A stretch of DNA of 64,000 bases from Terana coerulea (taxonomy: Eukaryota; Basidiomycota; Agaricomycetes; Polyporales; Phanerochaetaceae): assembly GCA_024811115.1 (NCBI GenBank), contig JAKOGH010000787.1, positions 47,918 to 111,917 of the forward strand, read 5' to 3'. The notes below the pieces were generated by a model, which saw only the letters and a list, made by a program, of their open reading frames with translations, ran no database searches and was not told the DNA's origin. Each line of letters starts with the position of its first letter. The stretch's first letter is position 1. Positions 10,510 to 23,075 of this stretch are shown here, one piece after another. The position numbers were made by a program, and so were the translations under genes.

Positions 10510-12925
10510 ATGGAAGACCTCCCGTATGCAAAGCAGTATCTGAGAGCATGCTGCAAACGTCCAGAGAAGCTTGTAGAAGTATCACTACCATCGCGTTGGC
10601 GCGGCGAGCCCGGCTTCCGAGAGATGGCACATATTTCGCTCAACGGACGCCGAGTCGAAATTGCAGGTAGGGATACTCAAAATGATGTTCTCTACCTGCA
10701 GGCGGACTATCCTGCGCCAATAGGAGTCGGAAACCCGTGCTACTCTAGGCTTTACTATTTTGAGATTGAAGTGCAAGCACGGTAAGATAGTCGTCTTTCA
10801 GCACTGTATTGAGGATGCGGTATTCAAACTTTAGTGCAGGGAGGACTATGTGGGAGAGCTTGGGATCGGGTAGGTCAAATGCCGCCTCCTGTGGATGACA
10901 CACGACCACTCATTAATATGAGCCAGATTTGAACTTTCGCCCGACTCCGCAAATACAACATTTCCTGCGGACCCAAATATACGAGCGGAAGTTAGTCGCA
11001 GTGGGTTAGCCAGATGTTTACTGTACGAGGTGAATTTTTGTCCTACGGTGGCTGGGACGGAGCAGTCTCAAATAGATTCAACAGCGGGTACCGTCGTCGG
11101 TTGTGGATATTACGAGAGATGGGACAATCCTGAGGACGAGCTATTCTGGCTCAGGGACGGTTACCATACCTGTGCGTGAATATATGCATGATACACATTT
11201 GCGGCCTCTGATCAATTTCATTCTTTGAAATAGCTTCATACTCTCGCCCCAGGCCTTTCGTACAGCCCTGCCCTGCCACCTCCTTCCGCACCGTGAACGC
11301 TTCCCGCGGCTCTGGATCGGATGGGTACACTGTCAACTTCGGCCAAGATCGATTCAAATATCGCATCAGTCACTACATCAGCCTGTCGGTCAGACAGTCC
11401 CTGTATCAAACACTTGTGGCGAAGCTCCCTGCCGAGATTCGTGACCACATTATACAGGAGATAATCCAGACGAGCAGAATCAAATGGGGCTGGTTGCCAA
11501 CACTCCGAAGCTGCTCACTGGTTTGTAAGCGGTGGTGTCAACTTATCCATCCGCACATATTGCACCACATCAGACTACACCGGGAGGTGCACGTCCATTC
11601 GCTCCAAGCATCCAGTGACGCGGTATTGCGGCAGATCCGGTACTTGCGTGTAGCATCCGAGCAGGCTGGCCCCAGCTCATGCATTCCAGCACTATTAGCC
11701 TCGTCTCTTCCAGGAAGGCTCAGCTTAGTAGAGAGTATCAATTGGCAGCCACCATACCACGAACTTGTTGACTACAGCCGAAGTTATAGCGCGACGTTTC
11801 CGGCATCCCGCACACAAGCATTACTAGGCACAATGAGCCGATTTGCGAGTTTGAGCAAACTTAGGGTTGGCAGGTACCATTTCCCGAAATACCTGGATGT
11901 GCTCCGTCTGGTGGCAGTTATCCCACAATTGCATACCCTGGAGCTCGATGGTAGCTGCGCTGTGCGTGGTGTGGTTGGCGCTCCGAGTCCCAGCCCCGCC
12001 ACCACTTCCGGACCTCCTCCACGATGGGCTCGCACTTCGCCCGGCCTCCGGTTATTCGTCTATGAAACAGCATTTCCCGACACAAAAATCGCCTTCTGCC
12101 ACCCAGTTGCGCGATGTCATTTCTCTGGCTCTTTTTGCTGCCCTACCGTTATCCAGGAAAGGCCCTTGCACAAACAGAACGTCTTCTTGGAATCGAGGAT
12201 GCATCTAACCTGGTGCGACTTGCAGGACATACCTGCGACAGTGTCGCCGAGTTGAGGGAGTCAGACACATGCACCCTCCGAGTGCAGCTGGACATCGCAC
12301 ATACCAAACCAGATGAAGAACCGAGCGTTGGCATTACTTGTAAGTACATTTATGTGATATTCCAGAGCTCATCTTTGCTCAATGGCTTTATGGACGCACA
12401 GGGACTTTGTCAGTCACAGCTGCGGTCTACTCGCTAGCAAAACTCAACTCAAATGATACCGTCTTGAAGCTCACATTCACTGGCGTAGAACAAAGACTTG
12501 TAGGCGTTAACATCGGGCTTGTACTCCCTGCACCCATTGCATCCAGTCGAACCGACGATGCCAGCAATTCTCTAGCCAGGCCTGACGAAGAGTCCATATC
12601 CCAGGAGGCAGTAGAGAGATACGAGAATGCATTCCGTCAACTTGATGCACATCTAGAGCCTTTCGCCACAACAGCAGCCTTGCGATCGTGCAAGGTTCAC
12701 CTTCGAGCAGCCGCCGATGCACTTGACGTTGCACGCCACCTTCAGGAGAAGTTTGCTGGCTTGATGCCCAAGCTGCGTGCGAGCAGGAAGCTTCACGTGG
12801 AGGAAGAGCCAGTGGAAGTTAAAAAGGCAAATGAGTCCGTTGTGGACGGCTACAAGGGCGAGGACGGGGTGACTTATCGGGCATTCGCACTGGACCTCTG
12901 TTGCCGACTCAAATACTGGTGGTGA
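10510..12925 (+). CDS. SPRY domain plus F-box-like protein, paralog B
   Basis: Inverted paralog of the gene at 172-2661. The ATG at 10510 gives MEDLPYAKQYL, matching DEDLPYAARYV in paralog A; homology extends a few residues further upstream, so an earlier exon may hold the true start. Exon 1 ends YFEIEVQAR (10781). A 30-nt micro-exon follows (10840-10869), exactly the length of its counterpart in paralog A. The next exon from 10927 has FELSP and GTVVGCGYY, both typical SPRY strands. A 62-nt intron (11172-11233) replaces sequence that is coding in paralog A. Then come NFGQDRFKY, LPAEIRDHII and SLVCKRWCQLIHPHIL (F-box-like), and C-terminal exons to the stop at 12925. A slip at the A5 run 12084-12088 would keep the frame continuous. 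Role as an SCF-type adaptor is inferred, not shown. Confidence 0.68.
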
Positions 12926-15191
12926 GTCCTTCCTGTCGTGCTTTATTACGCAATCCTGCATCATTGAGCTTTAGACATCTGCTGTCTTCAGATACCGGAC
13001 ATTCAATGGCGATTGTCATGCAGCCAAATTCGAGGAAACCTGAGCAAAGGAATTTTATATAGTACTGTACTCAGAAAGTCGTCATAGAACAGAAGATCCA
13101 AAGCGAACAGCCAACGCCATATGCTTGAAAAACATGTAATATTGCGACTCGACTAAAATATTACTAACTGTCTGTAACTTGTCTGTACGGAATTGCTCAA
13201 TGTCCGAGGGCAAGTTGACATCTTCACCAATTCTTCACATACATAGTCTTCATTCGTAGCTGTTGTCCACGCGATGAGATTGTCGCAGCGGCGACAGTGC
13301 TCTATGATAGCTGGATGCCACGTACGAATTCATCGTGAGCACAGTAAGCAGCGGATGTGTGTAAGCACAATGGTAAGAAAGCCTGCTGACCGTGGGTAAA
13401 TCCAAGCGCGCCTGCCCTAAAGTCAAAGATTTTTCCTACTTTAGCGTAAGTAGCGTCGTTTCGTTACACTTCTCGCATTCTCTGAAGCTACACATTTTCG
13501 CACTGTCGTTATCCTTTTCCCCGAAAGGACCGTCTGTTGGGCCCCTGCTTCAAAACGAGGCTGTGGGCAGTTTTCCGGTCGTGCCTTCCAGGGGTCCCTA
13601 CCGTTGTTTATATGGTGACCGGTGAGCCCCTCAACTCCCTACTCCTCCCTCCATTTCGCTTCGCATATTCGAACTTTCCCTCGAGATGCAGCATCACGAA
13701 GATGAGAATACTTCTATCAGTTATCCCTGTCTTAACAAATCATGTCGAGACCGTCTTTACCACATTCTGATCCCTCCTATACGATCTGCGTCTCTCATTC
13801 AAGAAATACTGAACGCTGACGTTAGTTTCCGTTCATATAGGTGCACACATTGTCCTTCGCGGCCCCGAGTTCACCGCGTCGAACCAGGGGTGTTGTACGT
13901 ACCACGACTGCAGTGTTTTCATTACGATACCCTCTCTATCCTTTATCCCTTACGCTGTACATTACAACGTATCGTTCGTCGCCAATCTACTGTGCTCAAT
14001 ATTATTCAATCACACTCGTCATTCATTTCGTCTGCGGCATCTCCCTCACACTGTCATGACATGGGAGCATCTGCCCACCTGCGAACCACGGCGGAGGCTC
14101 GCGAGAACACCGAGCTCCCGCACGTTCAATCGTACAAGGTTCACAGGCAGCATGTCCCGCCACAGAACACTCGCCTCGCCCTCATGGAAAGCGGACGATG
14201 ATGCGAACTAGCAGCGCTATGAGAGGTTGCACCAGGGTTCCTGAAGCTGGGAAGGCCGACATGCGGCGGACGTTATCTGAATTGTCCCGCGACACGTAAG
14301 GACGTCCTGCATCGCTCAGCTCATTTAAACTGCATCTTAAGCCGCTCACCGCCTCCCGGGGCTGCCGGACATGAGGTCGGACGACAGAGACCCTGGCTGG
14401 AATCTGCCGTCCTTTGACTGTGGCGACTGCTACGCGCGCAGACCCTTGATCAGGCTAGGGTATGTGGCAGGCTGATTCCGACGCAACGTCCTCGGGGTTG
14501 CAGGTGCATCAGCAGCGTTCCCAAGACTCGGTAACGTTCGCTCACGAACAACACTCAGAAGCAATGAGGCAGTAAGAGATGTCAGAATGCAAATACGTAC
14601 GCGTCTGCGACCATGTACACCTGTTAGGGAATTACGAGGCTTCGTAATTTACAACGACTCAGTCAACACAGATTTACGAGAGGTGTATAGGCAATGCGAA
14701 TACTGTGATAATTGACTGCTTAATGACAACACGAACAACTGAGCGAGAACCACTGGATAAATATCTACCTAGCAATTTGGGGACTTGATCAGCGAAGTCC
14801 TTCGCTCTGTGCTACGTGCTACTGAATGATACACCGGGTGAGAGATCAAGAAAGGCGGAAGAAAGTGATGGGATGCGAGGAACACCTATGGATATATGGG
14901 ATAGAGATAACAACGGCGCGGCCAGGACGAGTGAGAGGAGAAACAGGAAGGAAACTATGCACAATGCAGTAATGCAGTGAATGATGAAGAAGACGCAATG
15001 CAATGCAGTGATGGCGGCCCGTCTAGACAAGAAGGACGTGTGCGAGACCCAGAGAAAGCGACGACGAGGAAAGCTACAGAGCGCGACGAGCGACCGTCCG
15101 TGACCGAAGCCAGAGTCCGAGCGAGAGCGGAAGAGACGCATGGGGGCATAGGCATGGGTGGCATGGGCGAGGGCGTGGGCGGCGGCGGCAG
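12926..15191. other. Intergenic region, no gene recognised
   Basis: This region separates paralog B from the convergent GATA-factor gene. Plus-strand frames at 13.4-14.2 kb lack motifs and have pyrimidine-rich, non-coding-like composition. A short perfect hairpin lies at 14630-14649 (AATTACGA, 4-nt loop GGCT, TCGTAATT). The 3' UTRs of both neighbours must lie here. Confidence 0.5.
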
Positions 15192-18173
15192 CTAGTACGC
15201 CTGCATCGTGTGGTCGTGGAGGTCGTATGCGCCCCACTCGTGCGCGACCATCGGCGGGTGCAGCAGGCTGTTCATGTTCACCTTCGGCGAGTCCTCGGCG
15301 CCGGGCGGGAGCATCGGCGGGTGTAGATACGCGTTGAACAGCGCGTCCTCGTCGCTCTGCAGGTTCTGCAGGTAGTCCATCGGGCTGTCGTCCGTGGGCA
15401 GCATCGGCGGATGCACGCCACTCGTGCCGTCGGGCGGGAGCATCGGCGGGTGCCAGAGCGCGCTGTTCTGGTTCCGGAAGAGGCCGTACGGCGACGGGAA
15501 GGCGAACGGGAAGTCGAGCGACGAGCGTTGCGAGTGGGAGGCCGAGGAAGCGGTACTGTACGAGTCCGTGCTGTACGAACCATACGAGTCCGTCGACGAC
15601 GGCGGCTCGGAGCCCGAGTCGTTGCTCATCCGCCGCCGTTTGGCGCCGCGCTCCTGTGACTCGTAGTCCGCGACCTCCTGGAAGGGCAAGGCGTCCGCGG
15701 GGATGCTGTAGAGCTGGGGGATGTGGTCTGGGTGGTACGGGCCGGGGTAGGAGAGCGAATAGGACAGCTGGGACGCGAAGCTGTTGTCGCCGTTGACGTG
15801 GCCGTTCTGCTGACTGGCGACGCTCGCGAAGGCGTTCATGATCTCCGCCGGGTTCGGGGCCCGGTACGCGTCGTTATCGTCGCTGTAGCTCGATTGCGTT
15901 GTCGAATCAGGAGCGAGCGTGGGGTGCTACCTTCAGGCGAGGCCCGGCGGCTGGCGCCAGGGCTGGCGGACGGCGTCTCGGACGTGTTGCCTCCCGCTCG
16001 ACGTGCGTCATGACGTGCCCGCTTGCGGATAACGTCCGACTTCATGGAGATCGGTCGTGCAGAGCCGTGAAGTTTGTAGCTGCCGAAACATTGATAAGTG
16101 CGCCGATGGATGTTTGATGGTGGACTTACTATAGTCCGCATGCATTGCACACGGTTTTTCCTTCGTCATCCTTGCGCCACAACGGGGTCGCGGTGGTGTG
16201 GCAGTTGTAGCACTGGGCGACAACTTCCTGGGACTCCTGACGGGGAGTCGTCTGCGAGCGGCCCTCGCCGTGGTTGTTTCGCATGCTCTTCGGACGCGGT
16301 CGCTTGTGCTAAGAATATCATTCAATAAATGTTCAGGACGTCATGAACGACGAACTTACCAGCTTGCAGTAGAGCCCGCAAGCGTTGCAGTTGAGCTCAT
16401 CGTTGAGCCCCCGCCGCCACAAAGGCGTATGTGTCGCGCCGCAGTTTGAGCATTCGGCCTTGACGCCACCCGGCGCCGAGTTGCTGTTGTTCGCCTGCGC
16501 GCCGCCGTTGACGGGAGTCGCGCCGGGGCCAGACGACCGCGCGGCTTGCGTGCGCAGGGACAGGTTGGGCCGCTTGCCGTTGACGGGTGTTGCACTCGGG
16601 GCCGGATTCGGACCAAGACGAGAGGGCGTGATGGTGCGTGGGACGAGGTCCTCAACCTGCGCGAGCTGCGGGTTGCGCAGGCCGTGGGTGGCGGCGAGCA
16701 TCGTCTCGTCCTGGGAGCAGTCCGCGTAGCCATCGTCGTTGGACTTCATTTCAACGTCGTCCTGCGCGTTGAGGGCGTCGCCACCGTTGTAACTTGAGGA
16801 CCAGCCACTCGGGCTGTCCGCATTGAGGATCTCGTCGAGCGGAAGCTCGATGGTGGGGCGCACGATGGAGAATCCGTCGGCGTTCATGCTGGCGTTGGTG
16901 TTCAGGCCTTCGCCGTAGGTCATGACGTTCGTGAGTGTGGGTGTTGGATACAGTAGGGCAGACGGGCCAAAATCTGAAGAAAACAGAGACGGGAATCGTA
17001 GCGTGGAAACGTTGGTGTCATCGGTGGCAGCTTCTGCGCCGGCGGTGGAGGGCTTGCGACCTCGCTGAGTGAGCGGTTGGTCGCGGTCGTTGTGAACATG
17101 GGTAGCGGCGATGTCGTTGATCGCTGCACGCGTCGCAGGACGGCCCCGTTTGTTGTCCCTGAACTCAGCCGAGGGCTTGAGGTCGGGCTTCTGAGCGGGG
17201 ATGGAGCTGAATCCGCTACTCGCGGGCTGGTCGACACTGAAGGTGAACTGCATGCGGTTCAACCCAGGACGACCGCTAGCAGCCTCGCGCTCGCGCTCTT
17301 TCTCAACCGCGCGCTGCTGGAGGATGTCGGTCGAGTGATTGCGCTTGAAGCCAGGCGCCTGAAGTTCTTCGATGCTCCTAGGAATGAGGTATTCGTCAGT
17401 AAAAGAATCTCCGCAGTGATATTTTGGATGGATAGAAGACGGTCCATGACGACCCTGACTCAGGGATGCCGTTACGAAGAGTCGCTCAGGTTGGCACCCA
17501 GTCTCCCCAGTGGCAATATCGCAACATTGCTACTAAATGCACGGCGGCGTTCACTGCGGGGACCAAAGCGCGACGGATAGACGCATACAGGCATGAACGC
17601 ATGATACGCCGCGCTTCCGTGGACTGTTTGTGGCGGGCACTGAGCTGCGACAGTCATACCAAACCGTCGCGCCGCATTACAACGCTTCGTATTCCGCGAT
17701 AAGTCGTCGACGTACTTATCGCCCCGTCGTCCGGCCCCGTAGAGATGGTGTCGCAAAAGGCTTGTGGCGTAGTAAAAATTCTGGGGAAACTCACCGTCCT
17801 TTCTCCTTGTCCAACTTGTCGCTCATGCACTTCGAGAGCTTGCGGAATTCGCGCTTCGACTTGGCATTGTCGGTGTCGACCATGACATTCTGGAGGTGCC
17901 ACAGACGCCAGCTGAGGTTCTCGAGGCGTTGGCCTTGCTCGAGGAAGCTGGCGACCTTGGTGCAGACCTGTGCGTTGTTAGAGTCATTGAAGGGTCGACT
18001 TGAAAGTACACGTACCTTCCATGTCCTGGTCAGCGAGTCGACATCGCTCAAGTTACTAAAAGGAACGAAGGACTTGTTCCCCTGTTGTCAAGTGAGTCAT
18101 AATGTGAGTCTGGGTCGCGTGTGTCGTATATATGGCTACAGACTTTGAACTTGAGGTTGAGAATGGAGGGCAT
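15192..18173 (-). CDS. GATA transcription factor with two zinc fingers
   Basis: Nuclear DNA-binding regulator. The start is the ATG at 18173 ([10 protein letters not shown]). A 64-nt intron joins this to [20 protein letters not shown], then an exon at about 17980-17792 encodes [13 protein letters not shown], resembling the conserved N-terminal region (DUF1752-type) of fungal GATA factors. A long middle exon ends in finger 1, [22 protein letters not shown] (about 16450-16360). After a short intron comes finger 2, [27 protein letters not shown], followed by a basic tail ([15 protein letters not shown]) typical of GATA DNA contacts. The fingers are close together, without the long cysteine-rich spacer of SREA/Urbs1-type siderophore repressors, so an iron-regulator call is not justified. 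The C-terminus carries four HPPM(L/V) repeats and ends at the TAG at 15192. A C4 run (plus-strand GGGG 15921-15924) appears one base short, because the frame changes there between two clearly coding segments. Confidence 0.88.
15240..15455 (-). repeat. Four HPPM(L/V)-type peptide repeats in the GATA factor
   Basis: The C-terminal exon encodes four spaced copies of a short motif: [30 protein letters not shown] and [10 protein letters not shown]. They are separated by acidic and Ser-rich linkers. Such repeats in a disordered tail could be an activation or cofactor-docking region; this is an inference. Confidence 0.75.
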
Positions 18174-19407
18174 TTACTGGCGGGCGTGGCAGATAGCGAG
18201 ATGTGGTCGAGGGATGAGCAGCGAAAAGACGAGCTGGTTATAGGGAAAGTCGCTCCGGGGAGAAGCGACCAAACAGAAGGTCCACTCTTGCCCGCTTTAC
18301 TCGCAACGGGCGCCAAATTCAATATCTCGGAAAATTTTAGAGATCCGTCCAATTTCTGGGCCGATTCGCCCTTGCCGCCCGCCGGCTCCCCGCACAGGGC
18401 CTCCGAAGGGCATGCTCACCACGCGCCAAAACGCCTGCGCCGACGGCCAAGGGCGGCCAGGCAGCGCAGACCAACCGTTGGGGACACACCGCGGTGTGCG
18501 CAACGTGGTTTTGGCGGCGTAGCGAGGCACACAAAATAAATCACAGAAAAAGAGTGTTGAGCAGAATATCCGGAATTGGCAATACGGTACAGACGTCACA
18601 CTGCGCGGGAGGGTTCAGGGTGTCTGTGGTCCTCACGCCTCGTTGGGCACGCAGACGCTGGGATCCCTGGGCCGTTTCGGAGGAGAGTCAGCCTTCGCAC
18701 TCGCAAACAAACGCTGTTTGTGCCACCTACCCCGCCTTGTTTTCGGTCGTCCAAGCCCTGGCTGCATCAGGACATGCTATCTGCCCCCAAGGTCCGATCC
18801 GAAACCGCCGTCGTCGTGGATCGCCCGTCCTGCTTAGCCGCGGACCGCAGCCTGTACCTCGAATGTCGCCCCCGCCACACACGTGGGATCCAGCCTACTG
18901 GACTCCGTAGCATGCGGCTGGGGCCAAATTCAAGGTCGACAGGTACGGTGCCCAACGTCTACAGCCGACTTCCACCCGGGCGTCCTGGCAAAGAAGCTAT
19001 CCCCGTTTCAGCCGCTTGATGGATGCTTGGCAGCCTGGTGCACATCCATTCAGTGAACTTGCCACGGCCGGTCTGCCGCGGTGGCTCCATGGACACGACA
19101 GAACGTGCAGCTGGCGTACGGACGGGCGACATTAAACAATGATGCACATACCGGTGCGCGCATGCACGTAAAGCGTTCGCCATTGTAATCCTATCACTGA
19201 CCCATTCTCAAGCTCAATGACCCATCAGAGCATTAGCGAGGGTGGAATTCCAGTAAAGAGAAGAGACGCACCCGTGATTGATGCCCTCCCTACTCCGCAG
19301 TCCGTATATGTTTACACTGTTGGGCAGCCCTCTGGTCTTAGTAGCAATCACTTCCCCCCTGCCCTGCTCCCCCGGCCTCAGCGGCGGCGGTCCTGCCTTC
19401 GGCTCTG
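18174..19407. other. Upstream region of the GATA factor, no gene recognised
   Basis: Roughly 1.2 kb upstream of the GATA-factor start, GC-rich at 18350-18530. Overlapping frames on both strands have no motif. It probably holds the promoter and 5' UTR of the GATA factor. Confidence 0.4.
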
Positions 19408-19790
19408 TCAGCCTTGAGCTGAGTCACGAGACCGTGCGTGAGTGATGGGGAGGGTGCCTCGAGGCGGGATGGCACAGTGCCCCATCAAGCCATTCGAGTA
19501 CCGTTGCAAATCCTTGAGCCCCTGGTGCAGAGGGCTGTGAAAGTCGACTGATCGAAACACCAGACCGTCTGCCTGGCCGCCATGCTCAATTGATGTGAGA
19601 ATTTTAATATACGCCCAGCCCTCGGATTCCTGCACACAGAAAGAAAGTTAAGTTCCTGCAGGATCGCGAGAGACCGTAGAACGTACTCTAGGCTCGCAGG
19701 GAACGCCCTGCATGCGCCAGCCCAGTGTATTGAACTTGAGGGTCAGGCTGCGTTGGATGCGAAAAGTCGGCGTTCCGGGCGGTATCCACA
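19408..19790 (-). CDS. Possible two-exon fragment of unknown gene
   Basis: The minus strand shows an open segment reading WIPPGTPTFRIQRSL then LKFNTLGWRMQGVPCEPR. A plausible intron follows (donor GTACGT, acceptor TGTGCAG), leading in frame to ESEGWAYIKILTSIEHGG and on to a TGA at 19408. The amino-acid composition and the clean splice join look like real coding sequence. I do not recognise the family, and no start codon or upstream exon could be tied to it, so it may be a gene remnant. Confidence 0.3.
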
Positions 19791-22526
19791 GTCACACCGA
19801 CAACGCCGATTCTGATTTCTCGAAGGCAGGACGCATCGACCCTAGTCACAGTCTCCCACCCGTACGGCGTGTTGACAAGGGCCTCCTTGTGGAATCATTG
19901 TCGTATCATAGAATAGAAGTTGCCGCGGGGGGTTCGCCAACTCCGTCTAAACGAATATGAAGCCCTTCGTCAGTTCACTGCGAAACCATAGACCAGGCCG
20001 TGCATTCTCACCGAAACGTTAAGGAGGATTGTAGGGCAGCCTCAAGGCAGCGATAGGCACCTCACAGAGAGCTCAGACGACCCAGAGAGATCCGATAAGC
20101 AACAGCAGTGTTATCGATGCCGGCGTACAGAGCATGCTAATAGACTCGGGTCACGTGGGCGGCGGTCAGAAGACAGGGACTGTGGGCGCATACAGTGCAC
20201 AGAGGCGCAGGGGAAGCAGCACCCAAGTGAACTCTAGCATGAAACGAGGCAACCGCAAGTTCACTAGGAGCCGACATGGCAAGCAAGGCGGTGTGGCACC
20301 CGCAATTTCCGTTAAGCTCGCACATCGCTGCCGGCACACTGCTGGATCGGCAGATAGACATGGCAGCAGGGACATTGCGGGCACCTCGGCTAACACAGAG
20401 CACTGTGGACACACAAGGAGAGTCGTGTCCAACGCACGCCGCTAAGCTGCGGATACAACAATGGAGCGGGGTCTCCGTTGCAGCACGCTGCACCAGTTCA
20501 GGATCGGCGTGGCCCCGTTGTTGTTCCATGCTCCAAGGTGAAGGCGAAGAGGGCTTCAAGTACACGTTGCAATAACGTTAGCGAACAAGAACTATCCGGG
20601 AGCGCACTCCAGCGAAACCGGCATCAGGACAGCAGGAGGCGCGAATATCGTCCGCGTGATTGGCGAGTGGGCAGGAGTACGGCAGGGATAGCGAGATTTT
20701 GGAAAAGAAGCCGCGCCGAAGAGCGTGTAGAGCAGGAATCCGTAGCCCAAGATAGATGCTTGTCGCCTGTCTGAATCGGTCCCTCGGCAAGTTGCTGGAC
20801 ATATGAGAGACATATCTCCGCGCTTGTCCGTAAATCTAGGAAATCTGTGAGTAGCTCTTCAGCCGGTCTGCGAAATAGCTTGCCCACCACGATCGAGATG
20901 TTTTTCCAGGCATGCGTGGTCAGCAGATCCACGCATACATTGAGTTCAGGAGCAACAGCTTTGCTAGAAGATGAAAATGGCATAGGCCCGGAAGCCTCAT
21001 CGAAGGCCGCAGCGAAGAGTGGTTGATACTGTTCGTGGTGCTGGTTCCCGTGACGAGCGACAGCCGAAGCGTTCCTGGAGTAATGTCGCCTTCGGGGTAC
21101 GGACGAGGGGCCCAGAGAGCTTCCAGGCTGATACTTGAACGTAGCGTTAACTTGAGACAAGGGTCCAAACCAAGGGCCTATACTAGGGTCCACAACATAG
21201 CGCTCCGGGGGGCAATCAAAACTAAAACTGCGTCTACTCACGAACAACCGCACACTATCAGTTAGTCTAGAGCTTCAATTTGGTAGAAATCAAACTCCTG
21301 ACCTTGCTAACCGCTCAAACAATACACCTCCCAATCCCGTGGCTGGTGCGAGCGGATTCGCTCCGATGTCGAGTGCGCCATAGTCGCGATCTGCGTCGTT
21401 GACATACAGCGGGGATTCTTCATACCGACATTAAGCCACCAGAGTTCGTCAAGTACGACATCGACAACGTTTGTGAAGAGACACAGCGAACGAGAGAAGC
21501 AGGAAATAGAGTCGAGCAGATCCACCACTCCGAGTGGTCCAGCACAGCGCTGTGGGCGCGGAAGCAAACACGCTCAGGCCGCGCCTCCAAGGCGTGGAAA
21601 TCAGTCACGTGATACACGGCTACCTCCGTGCCGGCGGTATCTTCGCTCTGTGCGCTTCTTTGACTCTCACCACCCCTCGCTTTCCCGCCAAGTCGCCAAT
21701 TGCACCCTGCAGTAAACAGCAGTAAACCCGGCACGTTTGCCATCCTATCGTCTTCAAGCGTCGGAAGGCCGCACCAACCATGTTACGAAGTCCGACGAAG
21801 GATCATATCGCCTGAAGCAACTGCCTCCGTGTTACGCTTGCCACTTATCACGGCCCATTCAAGCCCCATTTGTATCTGTAACCCGAGGCCGTGGAACATG
21901 AAGGAGTGTACGGAGTATTCTGATGGCACGAAGGACCCGAAGGTGCCACTGTCATTAAGAAGAAGAGCGTAGTGACGTCCATGTTCTGAGGCTTTTGACA
22001 AATGTGCGAGGAGGATCCGAGGCTCTACGTAAGTCGCACTCGCTCGCTTGCTCACAGTGTTGGTAGTCTTACATGACTCTTACAGAGCAATGCCAGGGTA
22101 AGCAACGATATCACTGCCAGTGGACGCCACAGGGCCAGACTGAGAAGATCCTCGCTGCTTATGGAATGATTTGCGACTAAGTGCGCTGCTTTTTCCGGCT
22201 TCGCACTGCCTTACCACGGTCTGCCCGGCGGACCCATCCTTTCTCGCCACTCCCAGCTCACACTTGCCCCGTTCGTCGACGCCACCGCATGACAGTGGCT
22301 TCCCCCTGCTTCCGCCATCCTGCCCTCATCACGAAGCACTCTGCCGCTGAGTTTAGGAAGATTCGGATTCCCTGCATCTATGTGCCACTCAATGCTGCTC
22401 GTGGAATGTCGGGGCTGCGCAGCGTACGGCGGCCGACGGTGCTCAGCTGACTCTCCGTACCTGATACTTGGTTGCCCTGTGGGTCGACGCTTTCCGAATG
22501 CGTGGGCGAAACACCTCTGTCTGCAT
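19791..22526. other. Gene-poor region with unassigned open frames
   Basis: No gene could be supported. The longest frame is on the minus strand at 20624-21253 (209 codons, ending near LLLS) and has no recognisable domain. Several plus- and minus-strand frames overlap it. No LTRs, TIRs or RNA genes were seen. It may hold decayed genes. Confidence 0.35.
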
Positions 22527-23075
22527 GATCTGTCGGCGAATACAAGTGAACGGCCACTCCTTGTACACGATCGTTGCAGGCGTGTTGATCTTCTTCGGAC
22601 TTCCGGTCTCGAGGCAGAAACCCGCAGCGCTATGGGTTCAATCCGCCACATTCACGTTCACTGTCGCCTCACTGCCCACGGGCCGCCCCGGTATTCGATA
22701 TTGGAACCTTACCTCGACTGCCGTGGTGTGGATCATGGACCCGTGCTTTGCATATCATGGCGCCATATCCCTGTCTAGAAATAGGGCATATTCTACGAGC
22801 TGACCAGAACTGATCGCTCTCGCGTCTCTGGGATTCTAGGTCGAGAATTGGACTGGCTTCTGTGGCGTGCTCATGTGCCGGTCATAGGCCTCGTGCTAGG
22901 TCTACCGTGTATACTGTTACTATCAATTTATGGACAGATTGGCCTATACATTGATACAAGTGCGTTCCCGTGGCTCGAGTGCCTCACCCCAAACGCTTTC
23001 ACCCCAGACAACAGTTTCAACAACTCGTGCCTGATGCTTTCATACAACTGTTTAGCTTCGAGGAAGAGGGCCTGA
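22527..23075 (+). pseudogene. Possible seven-TM protein remnant
   Basis: Two hydrophobic segments lie on the plus strand: one around 22560-22790 (SLYTIVAGVLIFFGLPVS, then WNLTSTAVVWIMDPCFAYHG) and one at 22848-23075 (WRAHVPVIGLVLGLPCILLL). The pattern WRAHV followed by a hydrophobic helix resembles one helix of the hypothetical fungal seven-TM families found intact at 35.7 and 61.8 kb. No complete exon chain was found, so a relic is more likely than a gene. The alternative is chance hydrophobic frames. Confidence 0.25.

Noticed and set aside
13392..14201. Plus-strand frames of 77-171 codons
   Set aside because: Overlapping frames with no domain, no splice-consistent partner and pyrimidine-rich composition.
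15192..18173. GATA factor as SREA/Urbs1 siderophore repressor
   Set aside because: Two fingers are present, but the long cysteine-rich spacer that defines that group is absent.
22848..23075. STE3-type pheromone receptor fragment
   Set aside because: Hydrophobic pattern only; no STE3 signature residues could be matched and no complete exon chain exists.
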